Part shown: piece by piece, positions 26,919 to 36,311 of the stretch
Layout: the number at the start of each line of letters is the position of its first letter
Numbering within the stretch: the first letter of the stretch is position 1
Assembly (NCBI RefSeq): GCF_041008525.1
Contig: NZ_JBFLUG010000012.1
Coordinates: 1-64,000 of the forward strand
Direction of reading: 5' to 3'
DNA length: 64,000 nucleotides
From: Parafrankia sp041008525
Lineage (GTDB): Bacteria > Actinomycetota > Actinomycetes > Frankiales > Frankiaceae
Made by a program: the position numbers and the translations under genes
Notes under the pieces: model-generated
What the model was told of the DNA's origin: nothing
What the model saw: the letters and a program-made list of their open reading frames with translations, nothing else
Databases searched by the model: none

Positions 26919-29507
26919 CTACTCCCCGCCGCCGTGACCGGGCACGCCGCCGTGCCCGTGCCCATGCCCGCCGCCGTGCCCGTGTGCGCGGGCGCGGGCG
27001 GCTTCGGCGTCGAGATGGCGGCGGGTGAAGAACCAGACGATCTCCAGTGCGACGGCCGCGACGGCCGCGAGGGCGACGCCCGTCCACGGGCCCTTGCTGC
27101 CGACCAGCGACAGCTGGAAGAACTCCTGCCCGAACGGCACGGCCAGCACCAGCGCGAACGCCGCCGCCATCACGGCGACGAGCAGGATCCGCCACCAGGT
27201 GTAGGGGCGCGCGACGATCACCAGGGCCCACAGCGCGATCAGGAACAGCGTCAGCGTCGCCATGGACGTCTCGGCGTCGAGATCGTCGTAGATCGAACGG
27301 GCCACGAAATAGGACACCAGCGTGGCCGCGGCCGCGAGCACGCCGGCCGGCATCGCGAACCGCAGGACCCGGCCGACGAAGTCCGGGCGGGCCCGTTCGG
27401 CGTTCGGCGCGAGCGCCAGGAAGAAGGCCGGGATACCGATGGTCAGCGAGCCGATCAGCGTGAGGTGCCGGGGCAGGAACGGGTAGGGCACCTGCGTGAT
27501 CACCACGACGACGGCGAGCAGGACCGAGTACACCGTCTTGGTCAGGAACAGGTTGGCGACCCGCTCGATGTTGCCGATCACCCGGCGCCCCTCGCCGACG
27601 ACCGAGGGCAGGGTGGCGAAGCTGTTGTTCAGCAGAACGATCTGGGCGACCGCCCGGGTGGCCTGACTGCCCGACCCCATGGACACGCCGATGTCGGCGT
27701 CCTTGAGCGCCAGCACGTCGTTGACGCCGTCGCCGGTCATCGCGACGGTGTGACCGCGTGACTGCAGGGCGGCGACCATTTCCCGCTTCTGCCGCGGGCT
27801 TACCCGCCCGAAGATCGAATGGGTCTCCAGGACGTCCGCGAGGGCGTCCTGCTCCTCGGGAAGGGTCCGGGCGTCCACCGGGTCGTCGGCGCCGGGCAGG
27901 CCGAGGGTGCGGGCCACCGCGCCGACGGACAGCGCGTTGTCACCCGAGATGACCTTGGCCGCGACGCCCTGCTCGGCGAAGTAGCGCAGCGTCTCCGGTG
28001 CCTCGGGCCGCAGCCGCTGCGCGATGACGACCAGCGCGACGGGCGTGGTCCGCGCGGGCACCCCGGCGGGGTCGGCCGCGACGGTGGCGAGGGGGACGTC
28101 CAGGCTGGCCAGCAGCAGTACCCGCAGGCCCTGGGCGCCGAACTCGTCGACCTCGGTCAGCGCCGGGTGGCCGGCGGGCAGCAGAACATCGGGTGCGCCG
28201 ATGAGCCAGGTGGAGGTCGCCCCCGCGGGGTCGGCCAGCTCGGCGCCGCTCCACTTGCGAGCCGAGGAGAACGGCACCTCCGCCTGGACGGACCAGCCGG
28301 CCGGGGCGGGGTAGGCATCGATGATCGCCTGCATGCTCGGATTGGGCCGCCGGTCGGCGGCGCCGAGGGTCCCGAGGACAGCCACGACCCGGTCGCGGAC
28401 GGCGCCGTCCGCGCCGTCCACCCCGTCCGCGACCGGGCCGACGAGGCGCAGCTCGGCGACGTCCATGGCAGCCTCGGTGAGCGTGCCGGTCTTGTCCAGG
28501 CAGACGACATCGACACGGGCCAGGCCCTCGATCGCCGGGAGCTCCTGGACGAGGCACTGCCGGCGGCCGAGCCGGACCACCCCGACCGCGAACGCCACCG
28601 AGGTGAGCAGGACCAGCCCCTCCGGGACCATCGGCACCAGCCCGGCGACCATCCGCCGGACGCCCTCCGCCAGGTCGTCGTCGTTGACCGCGATCTGGCT
28701 GATGATCAATGCGATCCCGGTCGGGATGATCATCCAGGTGACCACCCGCAGGATCGTGTTGATGCCGTTGCGGAGCTGGGAGTGCACCAGGGTGAACCGG
28801 CTCGCCTCCTCGGCGAGCTGCGCGGCGTACGCCTCGCGGCCGACCCTCGTCGCACGGAACGCGCCGGAGCCCGCGACGACGAAGCTGCCGGACATCACGT
28901 GGTCGCCCGGCTGCTTGTGCACCGGATCCGCCTCGCCGGTGAGCAGCGACTCGTCGACCTCCAGGTTGTCGGCCTCCAGCAGCAGGCCGTCCACGGCGAT
29001 CTTGTCGCCCGCCCCCAGCTCGATGACGTCGTCGAGGACGATCTCCGCGGCCGCGAGCTCGGCGGCGACCCCGTCACGGCGCACGACCGGCCGCGCCTCC
29101 CCGACGACGGCCAGGCGGTCGAGCGTCCGCTTCGCGCGGACCTCCTGGATCACACCGATCAGGGTGTTCGCGATGATCACACCGCCGAACAGGGCGTCCT
29201 GGACCGGGCCGACGATCACGATGAGCACGAACAGCACGCCGACGATGGCGTTGATCCGGGTGAAGACGTTGGCACGGACGATCTCGCCGACCGACCGGCT
29301 CGACCGGACGGGCACGTCGTTGACCCGGCCGTCCGCGACCCGCTCCGCGACCTCGGCCGCGGTCAGCCCGCCGGGCGCATGGCCCTGATCACTCTCGTGG
29401 TCGGCCTGGACACCCGGTTCCTCGGCACCCGCGCTGCCACCGGCTTCGGCGCTGCCCCCGGCTTCGGTCGACGCGGGTGTGGAGGTGGTGGCCACCGGCC
29501 GGTCCAT
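26919..29507 (-). CDS. P-type cation-transporting ATPase (CtpE-like)
   Basis: 862 residues. Core motifs: TGEADPVHK (190-198), transmembrane-4 PMVPEGL (292-298), phosphorylation site DKTGTLTE (Asp338), and hinge TGDGVNDVLALKDADIG. The PEGL form in helix 4 resembles mycobacterial CtpE, reported as a calcium transporter, rather than heavy-metal P1B pumps with CPC. About ten hydrophobic helices. The first 65 residues are Gly/Ala-rich; the last 25 are His/Gly-rich (HGHGGGHGHGHGG), able to bind metal. ATG at 29507 has AAGGAGAG eight bases upstream, preferred over an ATG at 29612. Confidence 0.93.
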   Translation of the reverse strand: MDRPVATTSTPASTEAGGSAEAGGSAGAEEPGVQADHESDQGHAPGGLTAAEVAERVADGRVNDVPVRSSRSVGEIVRANVFTRINAIVGVLFVLIVIVGPVQDALFGGVIIANTLIGVIQEVRAKRTLDRLAVVGEARPVVRRDGVAAELAAAEIVLDDVIELGAGDKIAVDGLLLEADNLEVDESLLTGEADPVHKQPGDHVMSGSFVVAGSGAFRATRVGREAYAAQLAEEASRFTLVHSQLRNGINTILRVVTWMIIPTGIALIISQIAVNDDDLAEGVRRMVAGLVPMVPEGLVLLTSVAFAVGVVRLGRRQCLVQELPAIEGLARVDVVCLDKTGTLTEAAMDVAELRLVGPVADGVDGADGAVRDRVVAVLGTLGAADRRPNPSMQAIIDAYPAPAGWSVQAEVPFSSARKWSGAELADPAGATSTWLIGAPDVLLPAGHPALTEVDEFGAQGLRVLLLASLDVPLATVAADPAGVPARTTPVALVVIAQRLRPEAPETLRYFAEQGVAAKVISGDNALSVGAVARTLGLPGADDPVDARTLPEEQDALADVLETHSIFGRVSPRQKREMVAALQSRGHTVAMTGDGVNDVLALKDADIGVSMGSGSQATRAVAQIVLLNNSFATLPSVVGEGRRVIGNIERVANLFLTKTVYSVLLAVVVVITQVPYPFLPRHLTLIGSLTIGIPAFFLALAPNAERARPDFVGRVLRFAMPAGVLAAAATLVSYFVARSIYDDLDAETSMATLTLFLIALWALVIVARPYTWWRILLVAVMAAAFALVLAVPFGQEFFQLSLVGSKGPWTGVALAAVAAVALEIVWFFTRRHLDAEAARARAHGHGGGHGHGHGGVPGHGGGE

Positions 29508-29701
29508 TCCGCCGCTCTCCTTCGATCGCTCCGCGGATCTCGCGCTCCCCCTTGCGGGCACCACCGTATTTGACGGCCCAATCCGACGGCCCGCCGCACC
29601 GACTCGGGGCAAGGTCGCGCCGGGACGAGTGGGACGTCGGCGAGGTCAGGCCGAACGGCTGCGGGCGGCATGGCCAGGCCGAACGGCCGCGGGCGGCGTG
29701 G

Positions 29702-30652
29702 TCAGGCCGGGACGGCGGGCATCCTGCCGGCGAGAACGAGGGCGAGCAGCAGCAGGCCGAGGCCGACGCGGTACACGACGAACGGCGCGAACCCGTGAGC
29801 GGAGACGTAGCGCAGAAACCACGCGATCGCCGCGTAGCCGACGAGGAAGGCCATCACGCTCGCCGCGCCCAGCGGACCCCACGCGACCGTGGACGCCGGC
29901 TGCCGCGCCTCCCGGTACAGCCGGTCCAGCCCGAACGCCCCCGACACGGCGACGGCGGGGACGGCGAGCAGGAAGGAGTAGCGCGCCGCCGCCTCGCGGG
30001 AGTAGCGCAGCATGAGCCCACCGCCGATGGTCGCCCCCGACCGGGACACCCCCGGGATGAGCGCCGTCGCCTGGGCAAGCCCGATCAGCATGCCGTCGCG
30101 GGTGGACAGCTCCGCCAGCGGCCGGCGGGGCACGGCCCGGCTGCCGGCCCACCGGTCGGCGGCGCCGAGCAGCAGGCCCACCCCGGCGAGGGTCCCCGCC
30201 GTCAGGCGCAGGTCACGCAGGCGTCCCTTGATGACGTCCTCGAACAGGTAGCCGCACGCGCCGATCGGCACGGTGCCGGCCGCGATCAGCCACGCCATGC
30301 GCGCCTCGTCGGCCTCGTCCGGCCGGGCCGGGCCGGGCCCGGTTCCGGGCCGGGCATCGGACCTGGTGGCGGCCCGGCGCGCCCGGCCGGAACGGACGTC
30401 GCCGCCCGGGCCCTCGCGTCCGGAGCCGCCGACCGACCGCAGCCAGGCGCGCCCCATACGCGTGATGTCCGAACGCAGGTAAACGATCACTGCGGCGGCG
30501 GTGCCGATCTGGGTCACGGCGGTGAACGCCGCGCCCGGGTCCTCCCAGCCGGCCAGCGCGGCCACCACCCGCAGATGGGCGCTGGAGGACACCGGCAGAA
30601 ACTCGGTCAGGCCCTGGACCAGGCCCAGCACCGCACCCTCGGTCAGGTTCAT
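29702..30652 (-). CDS. uppP: Undecaprenyl-diphosphate phosphatase (UppP/BacA)
   Basis: 316 residues, integral membrane. Dephosphorylates undecaprenyl pyrophosphate so the lipid carrier can be reused in peptidoglycan synthesis. The two catalytic motifs are present: GLVQGLTEFLPVSSSAHL near residue 10 and IPGVSRSGATIGGGLMLRYS near residue 200. A polar Arg/Gly-rich insert (about 70-115) between helices 2 and 3 is longer than usual. Stands alone, about 50-200 bases from neighbours. Confidence 0.95.
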   Translation of the reverse strand: MNLTEGAVLGLVQGLTEFLPVSSSAHLRVVAALAGWEDPGAAFTAVTQIGTAAAVIVYLRSDITRMGRAWLRSVGGSGREGPGGDVRSGRARRAATRSDARPGTGPGPARPDEADEARMAWLIAAGTVPIGACGYLFEDVIKGRLRDLRLTAGTLAGVGLLLGAADRWAGSRAVPRRPLAELSTRDGMLIGLAQATALIPGVSRSGATIGGGLMLRYSREAAARYSFLLAVPAVAVSGAFGLDRLYREARQPASTVAWGPLGAASVMAFLVGYAAIAWFLRYVSAHGFAPFVVYRVGLGLLLLALVLAGRMPAVPA

Positions 30653-30797
30653 CGCTTCACCGCGGGATCGGTGTCCACTGCCCCGACGCTATCGGGGCAC
30701 CCGAGCCACCGCGGACACCGGGTACCCGGACGCCATGGCCCGCCGGCATTCTGGACCTACCGGTCAGGCATCGATCCGGTCAGGCATCGACCGGTCG

Positions 30798-32012
30798 TCA
30801 CCGCGGCCCGTCACCGCGGCCCGTCGCCGCCGACCGGGTGTGCTCGGCGACATAGCTGCCCGCCGCGATCGCCACGGCGATCGGCCACTCGATGGCCTCG
30901 ACGGCTGTAAGCGTCCCCAGACCGACGTAGTAGGCGGTCATCTTCGCGGACGGGATCACGACCGGACCCAGACGGTGGTTCGTGTCCGCCGGGGGCGGGC
31001 CCATCTCCAGGCGCGCCGTGACGTAGGGCAGGTGCAGCACCACGGTCCGCCCGTCCTGCGGACGTCCGGCCCGGCCGCGGATCACCCGCCCGATGGCATG
31101 GGCCGCCGCCTTTCCGGGACGCGGTAGACGCCCTGGCTCCTCCCCCGACAGGGACGAGCCGCCGGACGCACCGGCCCGGGACGCACCCGCTCGCGTCGCC
31201 CGGGGCCGACCCACCGACGGACCGGCGGCGCCTGCGCGCGCGCTCGACGCACGGGCGGGTACCGGGCGTGACGGTGCCGTCCGGGGTGCCGCCGTCCCGC
31301 CCGCGGCTGCGCGCGCCGCCGCCGGACGGGACGTGGTCGTGGTCGCACGCGAGGTCGTCGTGCGGGACGCGGCCGTCCCTCCTGCTGCACTCCGTGCGGT
31401 GGAGCGCGCGCCGGCACCGGCCGCCGCGGTGCTCTCGGCAGGCGCCGAGGACGACGCCCCGGGCTTCTCGGTGGTACCGGCCGACCGCTTGGGGCCGGAA
31501 CTGGTCGCCCGCGCCGCCCGTGGGGTCGCGCCGCCTGCACGCGCACTCGCCCGTGTGGTGCCCGCGCCGGATCCCGTCCTGGCGCGCCCGGAGGCCGCGC
31601 GGGGCGCCCCCGCCTTGGTCCCGTCAGTGCGGGAAGCAGCCTTCGCGCGGCCGGGCACGGCCTCCCCGGTGCCCGATGCAGCTTCCCCGGCGCCAGCCGG
31701 GACGCCGTCGCGCCGCTTGGAGGAATCCCCGTCCGGCGAGGCCGTCGGCTGCGCGTCGGCACCTGTGCGGGCGCCGTCGCCCTGCGCGGTTCCACCCGCG
31801 CCCACGCCGGAGCCGGCGGTCTCCGCCGGCTGTGGCGCGCCCGGAGCCGACTGGTCGCCCCGGGTACCGGGGTCCGGTGCTCCGCCGGTGTGGGCCGGGG
31901 GCGTGGGCGCGGGCGCCGTCACCGCCGAGGTCGCCCCGGAGCTGCTCGCCAGGGCGCCGACAGCCCCAGCACCGTTCCTGGACGTACTGGTCTCCGATGA
32001 GCTGGTCGCCAT
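30798..32012 (-). CDS. Low-complexity Ala/Arg/Thr/Ser-rich protein with C-terminal hydrophobic segment
   Basis: 404 residues. Residues 1 to about 290 are disordered, dominated by Ala, Ser, Thr, Arg, Gly, Pro with many short imperfect repeats. The last 110 residues are different: LPRPGKAAAHAIGRVIRGRA, VVLHLPYVTARLEMGPPP, and two hydrophobic stretches (AYYVGLGTLTAVEAIEWPI and AVAIAAGSYVAEH). ATG at 32012 is preceded by GGAGGGA, better than 32051. Charged repeats next to a membrane segment could make a nucleoid or surface tether, but I do not recognise it. The long opposite-strand frames come from composition. Confidence 0.6.
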   Translation of the reverse strand: MATSSSETSTSRNGAGAVGALASSSGATSAVTAPAPTPPAHTGGAPDPGTRGDQSAPGAPQPAETAGSGVGAGGTAQGDGARTGADAQPTASPDGDSSKRRDGVPAGAGEAASGTGEAVPGRAKAASRTDGTKAGAPRAASGRARTGSGAGTTRASARAGGATPRAARATSSGPKRSAGTTEKPGASSSAPAESTAAAGAGARSTARSAAGGTAASRTTTSRATTTTSRPAAARAAAGGTAAPRTAPSRPVPARASSARAGAAGPSVGRPRATRAGASRAGASGGSSLSGEEPGRLPRPGKAAAHAIGRVIRGRAGRPQDGRTVVLHLPYVTARLEMGPPPADTNHRLGPVVIPSAKMTAYYVGLGTLTAVEAIEWPIAVAIAAGSYVAEHTRSAATGRGDGPR

Positions 32013-32100
32013 GGGGCCGTTCCCTCCGTCGCGTGCCGTGCAGCAGCGCACCCACCACAGATCATTATCGCGGAGCGTATATCACTCATGACACAGAGGA

Positions 32101-32538
32101 GTGTTCGACCTGCCGCACCGTGCGTCACGTCCACCGTTCCTCCGTCGCCCGCGTCTCATTGACCTGGCTTTGCGACGACCCAGCGATTTCTTCCTCGCAC
32201 CCGGCTTGTCTCATTATCCTTCAGATGTGGACACCGTGCCTCCGAACGACTACAAATGGCTACTCGGGTTCGCGACAGCCAACGTGGTGTTGCACACGCT
32301 CACCACCGTCCTCCGCCGGCGCTTCGGTGACGAGGTGGCAGCGACCTACGAAACCTGCGCCCGCACCGTGGTGCTCGGCGCGTTCACCGTCTGGCTGGCC
32401 GTGTTCTGGGGGTTCACCTACGCGGCCGTCTTCGTGGGGCTGGGAGCCGCGACCACCGCTGTGGAGCGATACCGCCGCCGGCGGGCACACTCCACGGCGC
32501 CGGAGACCGCAGACACACCCGCGGCGAGACGAGCCTGA
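32101..32538 (+). CDS. Small membrane protein, unknown
   Basis: Up to 145 residues from GTG 32101; the start is uncertain and an in-frame GTG at 32236 would give 100 residues. Two hydrophobic stretches, YKWLLGFATANVVLHTLTTV and LGAFTVWLAVFWGFTYAAVF, then an Arg-rich tail. Divergent from the previous gene with 88 bases between ATG and GTG. No family recognised. Confidence 0.45.
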   Translation: MFDLPHRASRPPFLRRPRLIDLALRRPSDFFLAPGLSHYPSDVDTVPPNDYKWLLGFATANVVLHTLTTVLRRRFGDEVAATYETCARTVVLGAFTVWLAVFWGFTYAAVFVGLGAATTAVERYRRRRAHSTAPETADTPAARRA

Positions 32539-32586
32539 AAAGGGAGCTCGGCGCGGCGGCGGTCGAGCTTCAGGCAGCCGGACCGC

Positions 32587-33096
32587 CTACATCGTCCTGG
32601 CCACTTCGGCGGCACGCAGCTGACTGATGACCGAGTATCCGGCACGATACAGTGGAGAAAAAGCGTGGCCGGGCTCACTCAGATCATTCTCGGCAACGTC
32701 GAAACAACGGCGCCCACCGTAGGTCAACGCCCGAAAGGCGACATGCCCGGCCACCGGAACGGCGGCGCGCTCGCCGTCGTGCTCGAAGCGGGTCAGGCAC
32801 CCTTCGACGATGGCCAGAAAGTGCCGTGTTGCCGCAACGACCGAGGGGTGGGCGCCACCCCCGACAACACCTCCCCCAGCGCTCGCGTAGAGGCTGGTGG
32901 TGCCGTCGGCCAGCGAGACAAGCGTCGTGGTTCCCTCGGATTCACCGATTTCCATCAACGCACCCCACACGACGGTGCCACCTGTGTGCCGAAGCATTCC
33001 CTCGACCGCTGGGTCGAGGGTCAGAACACCCTCCCGAAGCCGGTGGAACAATAGCGAACCGCTGTCGGAACGGCGAAGCCCACTCGTGGCGAACAT
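32587..33096 (-). CDS. Hypothetical protein, about 169 residues
   Basis: I start it at ATG 33096 (MFATSGLRRSDSGSLLFHRL). The open frame continues upstream to 33564 but that part lacks protein-like composition. The sequence is alpha/beta (GTVVWGALMEIGESEGTTTL, VSLADGTTSLYASAGGGVVG, HPSVVAATRHFLAIVEGCLT) and ends with a helix LYRAGYSVISQLRAAEVART. The pattern is globular, cytoplasmic, without metal or catalytic motifs I can name. Base composition is a little less GC-rich than around it. No operon partner. Confidence 0.6.
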   Translation of the reverse strand: MFATSGLRRSDSGSLLFHRLREGVLTLDPAVEGMLRHTGGTVVWGALMEIGESEGTTTLVSLADGTTSLYASAGGGVVGGGAHPSVVAATRHFLAIVEGCLTRFEHDGERAAVPVAGHVAFRALTYGGRRCFDVAENDLSEPGHAFSPLYRAGYSVISQLRAAEVARTM

Positions 33097-33539
33097 CGTC
33101 CAAATCGTAGTGGTGAACCCAGCATCCGTCCCGCCAACCAGCCAGATCCGAACCAAGTGATCAGTGCTGACTACACTTTTGGTGGTCTGGTCGACGGCGT
33201 CCGGACCACCGCCGGTCGCGAGGCTCCCCGGGAGCACGGTCCCCGACCCCAACGCACACGGATGGCAGCGGAGCGACCACGTTCCGGAGTTGAGCGCCTT
33301 CCCCTCCATCCAGGGCTGCATCGCCCCTGCCCGACGGGCCGTCGTCCATCCGACAGCACCCGCGGCGATGAGAGACGAATCAGTCACGTAGGGCACACTG
33401 TCGATGTGATTGTTCCGAGGGGAATGTTCCGGTCGAACGATGCAGGCCGGCCGCACCGCTGTCGCTGTCGTCAGGCCGGCGGCCCCGCTCGGGATCCCGT
33501 CGCAGACCGCTGCTGGTCCCGGCCGCGGTAGCCCGAGGC
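33097..33539. other. Non-coding gap upstream of the GlnX/PknG cluster
   Basis: About 440 bases between the hypothetical gene and glnX. Short open frames on both strands look like chance. The sequence is less GC-rich near 33160-33190 and 33400-33430, as promoter regions in such genomes often are; I cannot name a specific promoter. Confidence 0.5.
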
Positions 33540-35198
33540 ATGACGACCCGCGAGATCTGGCCACGGCAGCCTTCGGACCACCCGCGGCCCGGCACCGCCG
33601 TTCGTGCCGAGCCCGGCGGCGTAGACGCGGAACCCACCGACGGAGAGGCGGCGCCGCGCGTCACCCCGGACGCTGGCCACGGCGGAGCGGGGTCCGGACG
33701 CCACGGCCGTGTCGACACCGGAGGGCACCGCTCAGGCTGGTTCGGCCGGGACTGGTTCACCACACCGAGGCGCCTGTGGATCTGCGCCGGAGTCTGTGTC
33801 GTCCTGTGCGTCATCGCGGCGACCGCCACCTTCTCGATGGCGCAGCGCCGGGCGCATGCTGTCACGGCGATCAGCGGCGCGGTCATGGAGCGCACCGAGG
33901 CGTCGTGGGACATCCACCGGTCGCTGGCCCGCGCGGCCGCTGCCGAGGCCGAGACGTTCATCGGGCCGCCGCCGGAGGGCTCCCAGGCGCCCGCGACTCC
34001 GCGCTCCGGGGCAGCCGAGGGGGCGGCGGGCACCTCCCGCGAAGGGATCTACCACGAGTTCGATCAGGCGCTGCTGACGGCGGCGGGGGCGATGGTCCGG
34101 GCCGGCGCAGGCATCAGCCCGGCGGCAGGGGCGCAGGTGTGCCCGCCGGCGCGAGCACAGCCAGATCCGCGGCCCCCGGTCACAGAGCCCGCCGCGCAGG
34201 CAGCGGCAGCCCTTACGACGCTGGTGTGCCTCACCCCGACCTACCAGGAGCTGATCGGTGAGGCCCGGGCGAACAACCGGGCCGGGAACAGCGTGGGCCA
34301 GGCCTACCTGCGCAGCGCGAACGCCCTGATGAACGACCACCTGTTGCCCGCGAGCGCGACGCTCGCCCGCTCGCACACCACCGAGCAGGCCCGGCAGTTC
34401 GAGCGGGCCACCCGCTCGCGGGACATCGTGTGGCTGGCGGTGGCCGCGGGCCTGGGGCTTGCGGCGCTGATCGGCACCCAGATCCTCAGTGTGCTGTGGA
34501 CCAGACGGTGGGCGAACCCAGCCATGGTCGCGGCGACACTGCTGGTGCTGGGCGGGATGGTCTGGCCGCTGGCGGCGCTGGCCGGCGAGCGGTCGGCACT
34601 GGCCTCGGCCAGCGAAAGCCACCAGCTGCGCGGCCTGCTCGCCCGGGCCAACCACCTGTCGCTGCGCGCCGAGGCGGACGTTCTCTACTGGCGCATCGCC
34701 CAGGGCGGTGACATCGCCTTCGACGACGACTTCGACCGGACGGCAGCGCAGCTCGCCTGCGCGGCCTCCGGCAGTGCCACCACGGAGGTTCCCGGCGAGC
34801 TGTGTGGCCCGGCGACCTTCAGGCAGCTTGATGCCGGGATCATCAGCCTCATCAAGGAGGCCTGGGATGCCGGCAGCGCCGCGATCGGCAGCGTCGCCGC
34901 CGAAGCCCCCGCTCCCGACAGCAGCTCCCCTGCGCGATCCAGTCCCGGACCAGGCGCGTCGGGTGATCGCAGCGCTCCGGACGACCTGCAGGCGGTACCC
35001 GTCGCCCTGGAACGTTTCGCTGCTCTGGACAGCGCGCTGACCGGGGCGGACACGGACGCCCGGGCCCGCTTCGACGCCGAGGTCGCCCGCGCGGACAGGG
35101 CGCTCTGGGGTGTCGCGATCGGGGCCCTCCTGCTGTTCGGCGGGGCCGCGGCACTGGTCGCCATCGGCCTGGAGCCCCGGATCAGGGAGTACCGGTGA
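33540..35198 (+). CDS. GlnX-like four-helix membrane protein (copy 1)
   Basis: 552 residues. After a 75-residue polar N-terminus, helix 1 is ICAGVCVVLCVIAATATF; a large outside domain follows (about 100-285), then two close helices (WLAVAAGLGLAALIGTQILS and MVAATLLVLGGMVWPLAALA), a second outside domain, and helix 4 (LWGVAIGALLLFGGAAALVA) before the C-terminal RIREYR. The four-helix, two-ectodomain plan and gene order match mycobacterial GlnX (Rv0412c), which links periplasmic GlnH to cytoplasmic PknG. Its stop overlaps the glnH-like start by four bases. The family call rests on topology and synteny. Confidence 0.8.
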   Translation: MTTREIWPRQPSDHPRPGTAVRAEPGGVDAEPTDGEAAPRVTPDAGHGGAGSGRHGRVDTGGHRSGWFGRDWFTTPRRLWICAGVCVVLCVIAATATFSMAQRRAHAVTAISGAVMERTEASWDIHRSLARAAAAEAETFIGPPPEGSQAPATPRSGAAEGAAGTSREGIYHEFDQALLTAAGAMVRAGAGISPAAGAQVCPPARAQPDPRPPVTEPAAQAAAALTTLVCLTPTYQELIGEARANNRAGNSVGQAYLRSANALMNDHLLPASATLARSHTTEQARQFERATRSRDIVWLAVAAGLGLAALIGTQILSVLWTRRWANPAMVAATLLVLGGMVWPLAALAGERSALASASESHQLRGLLARANHLSLRAEADVLYWRIAQGGDIAFDDDFDRTAAQLACAASGSATTEVPGELCGPATFRQLDAGIISLIKEAWDAGSAAIGSVAAEAPAPDSSSPARSSPGPGASGDRSAPDDLQAVPVALERFAALDSALTGADTDARARFDAEVARADRALWGVAIGALLLFGGAAALVAIGLEPRIREYR

Positions 35199-36268
35199 CC
35201 GGCACGCCGTTGAAGGGCCTGCGCCGTACGTGGCTCGCACTGCTGCTGGTGACCGTGGGGGCGGCGGCCACCGCGTGCTCCACCGTCCCGGCGAAGCTTC
35301 CCGCCGCGGCGGACCAGCCCTGGGGGACCCTGGCCACCGCCTCCGCCGACCCCGGCGCGAGCACCACCGCCTCGGGCGAGGACATGCCGAGCGAGCCACG
35401 GAACCTCGTACCGCCCATGGATCCCCTGCCGGGACCGGGGTCGTTCCCGCCGGGCGGGTCGCTGCAGAACATTCTCGATCGCGGGTACCTGCGGGTGGGC
35501 GTCTCCCGCGACACCCAGCTCCGCGGCGCCTGGAATCCGGTGGAACGCCAGTACGAGGGCTTCGACGTGGACATCGCGCGCAGGATCGCGGATGCACTGT
35601 TCGGCCCCGACAATGCGGGTGAAGCGGACACGATCAGGTATGTGCCGGTCAGCTACTCCGAGAGGCTCCCCGCAATCGAGAACCGGCGGGTGGATATCGT
35701 GATCAGCACGCTGACCTACACAGAGGCGCGGGCGAGGCGGGTGGGGCTGTCCCAGGCCTACTTCACCGCCCATCCCCGCCTGCTGACCCGACGTGATCCA
35801 ACCCGTGCGTCAACGGCATCCCAGGCCTCCCCGGTCGCCGCCGCCTTCGCGGATCTCGCCGAGAAGCGGGTCTGCGCGCCGCGGGCGACAACCTCACTGG
35901 CCAACCTGCGGCAGAAGCTGGTCCAGTTCGGCGGATTTGAGATCGAGGGCAGCCTGAACGAACTGTCGGACTGCCTCGTCGCCTTCCAGCAGGGCACGGT
36001 CGACGCCGTGGCTGCGAACGACGCCAGTCTGGTGGGGATGCTGGAGCAGGACGCCACGGCAGAACTCGGCGACGCCGAAATCGGGGGACAGGAGTACTAC
36101 AGCGTCGGATTCACCCGCGGTGATACCGAGCTGGCCGGCTTCGTCAACGGCGTTCTGGAGGGTATACGGCGCGACGAGGCTGTCTGGGCGGGGTTGTGCG
36201 AAGCTTGGGCTGTTGCCGAGATGCCGTGCGAGGGGTCGAGGCCGCCTGAGCCGCAATGGTCCCGCTGA
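35195..36268 (+). CDS. GlnH-like amino-acid-binding lipoprotein (copy 1)
   Basis: 357 residues. Lipoprotein signal with ATAC lipobox near residue 28, a Pro/Ala linker, then a family 3 solute-binding domain: ILDRGYLRVGVSRDTQLRGA, YEGFDVDIARRIADALFG, RVDIVISTLTYTEARARRVG and LVAFQQGTVDAVAANDASLV. GTG at 35195 is coupled to glnX. No ABC permease or ATPase is nearby, so as in mycobacteria it likely senses, not transports; GlnH there binds Asp, Glu and Gln. Ligand here is inferred. Confidence 0.88.
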   Translation: MTGTPLKGLRRTWLALLLVTVGAAATACSTVPAKLPAAADQPWGTLATASADPGASTTASGEDMPSEPRNLVPPMDPLPGPGSFPPGGSLQNILDRGYLRVGVSRDTQLRGAWNPVERQYEGFDVDIARRIADALFGPDNAGEADTIRYVPVSYSERLPAIENRRVDIVISTLTYTEARARRVGLSQAYFTAHPRLLTRRDPTRASTASQASPVAAAFADLAEKRVCAPRATTSLANLRQKLVQFGGFEIEGSLNELSDCLVAFQQGTVDAVAANDASLVGMLEQDATAELGDAEIGGQEYYSVGFTRGDTELAGFVNGVLEGIRRDEAVWAGLCEAWAVAEMPCEGSRPPEPQWSR

Positions 36269-36311
36269 TGGCCGGTACAGGCCAGCTCCGGCGAAAGGCT
36301 GGGAACGCACA

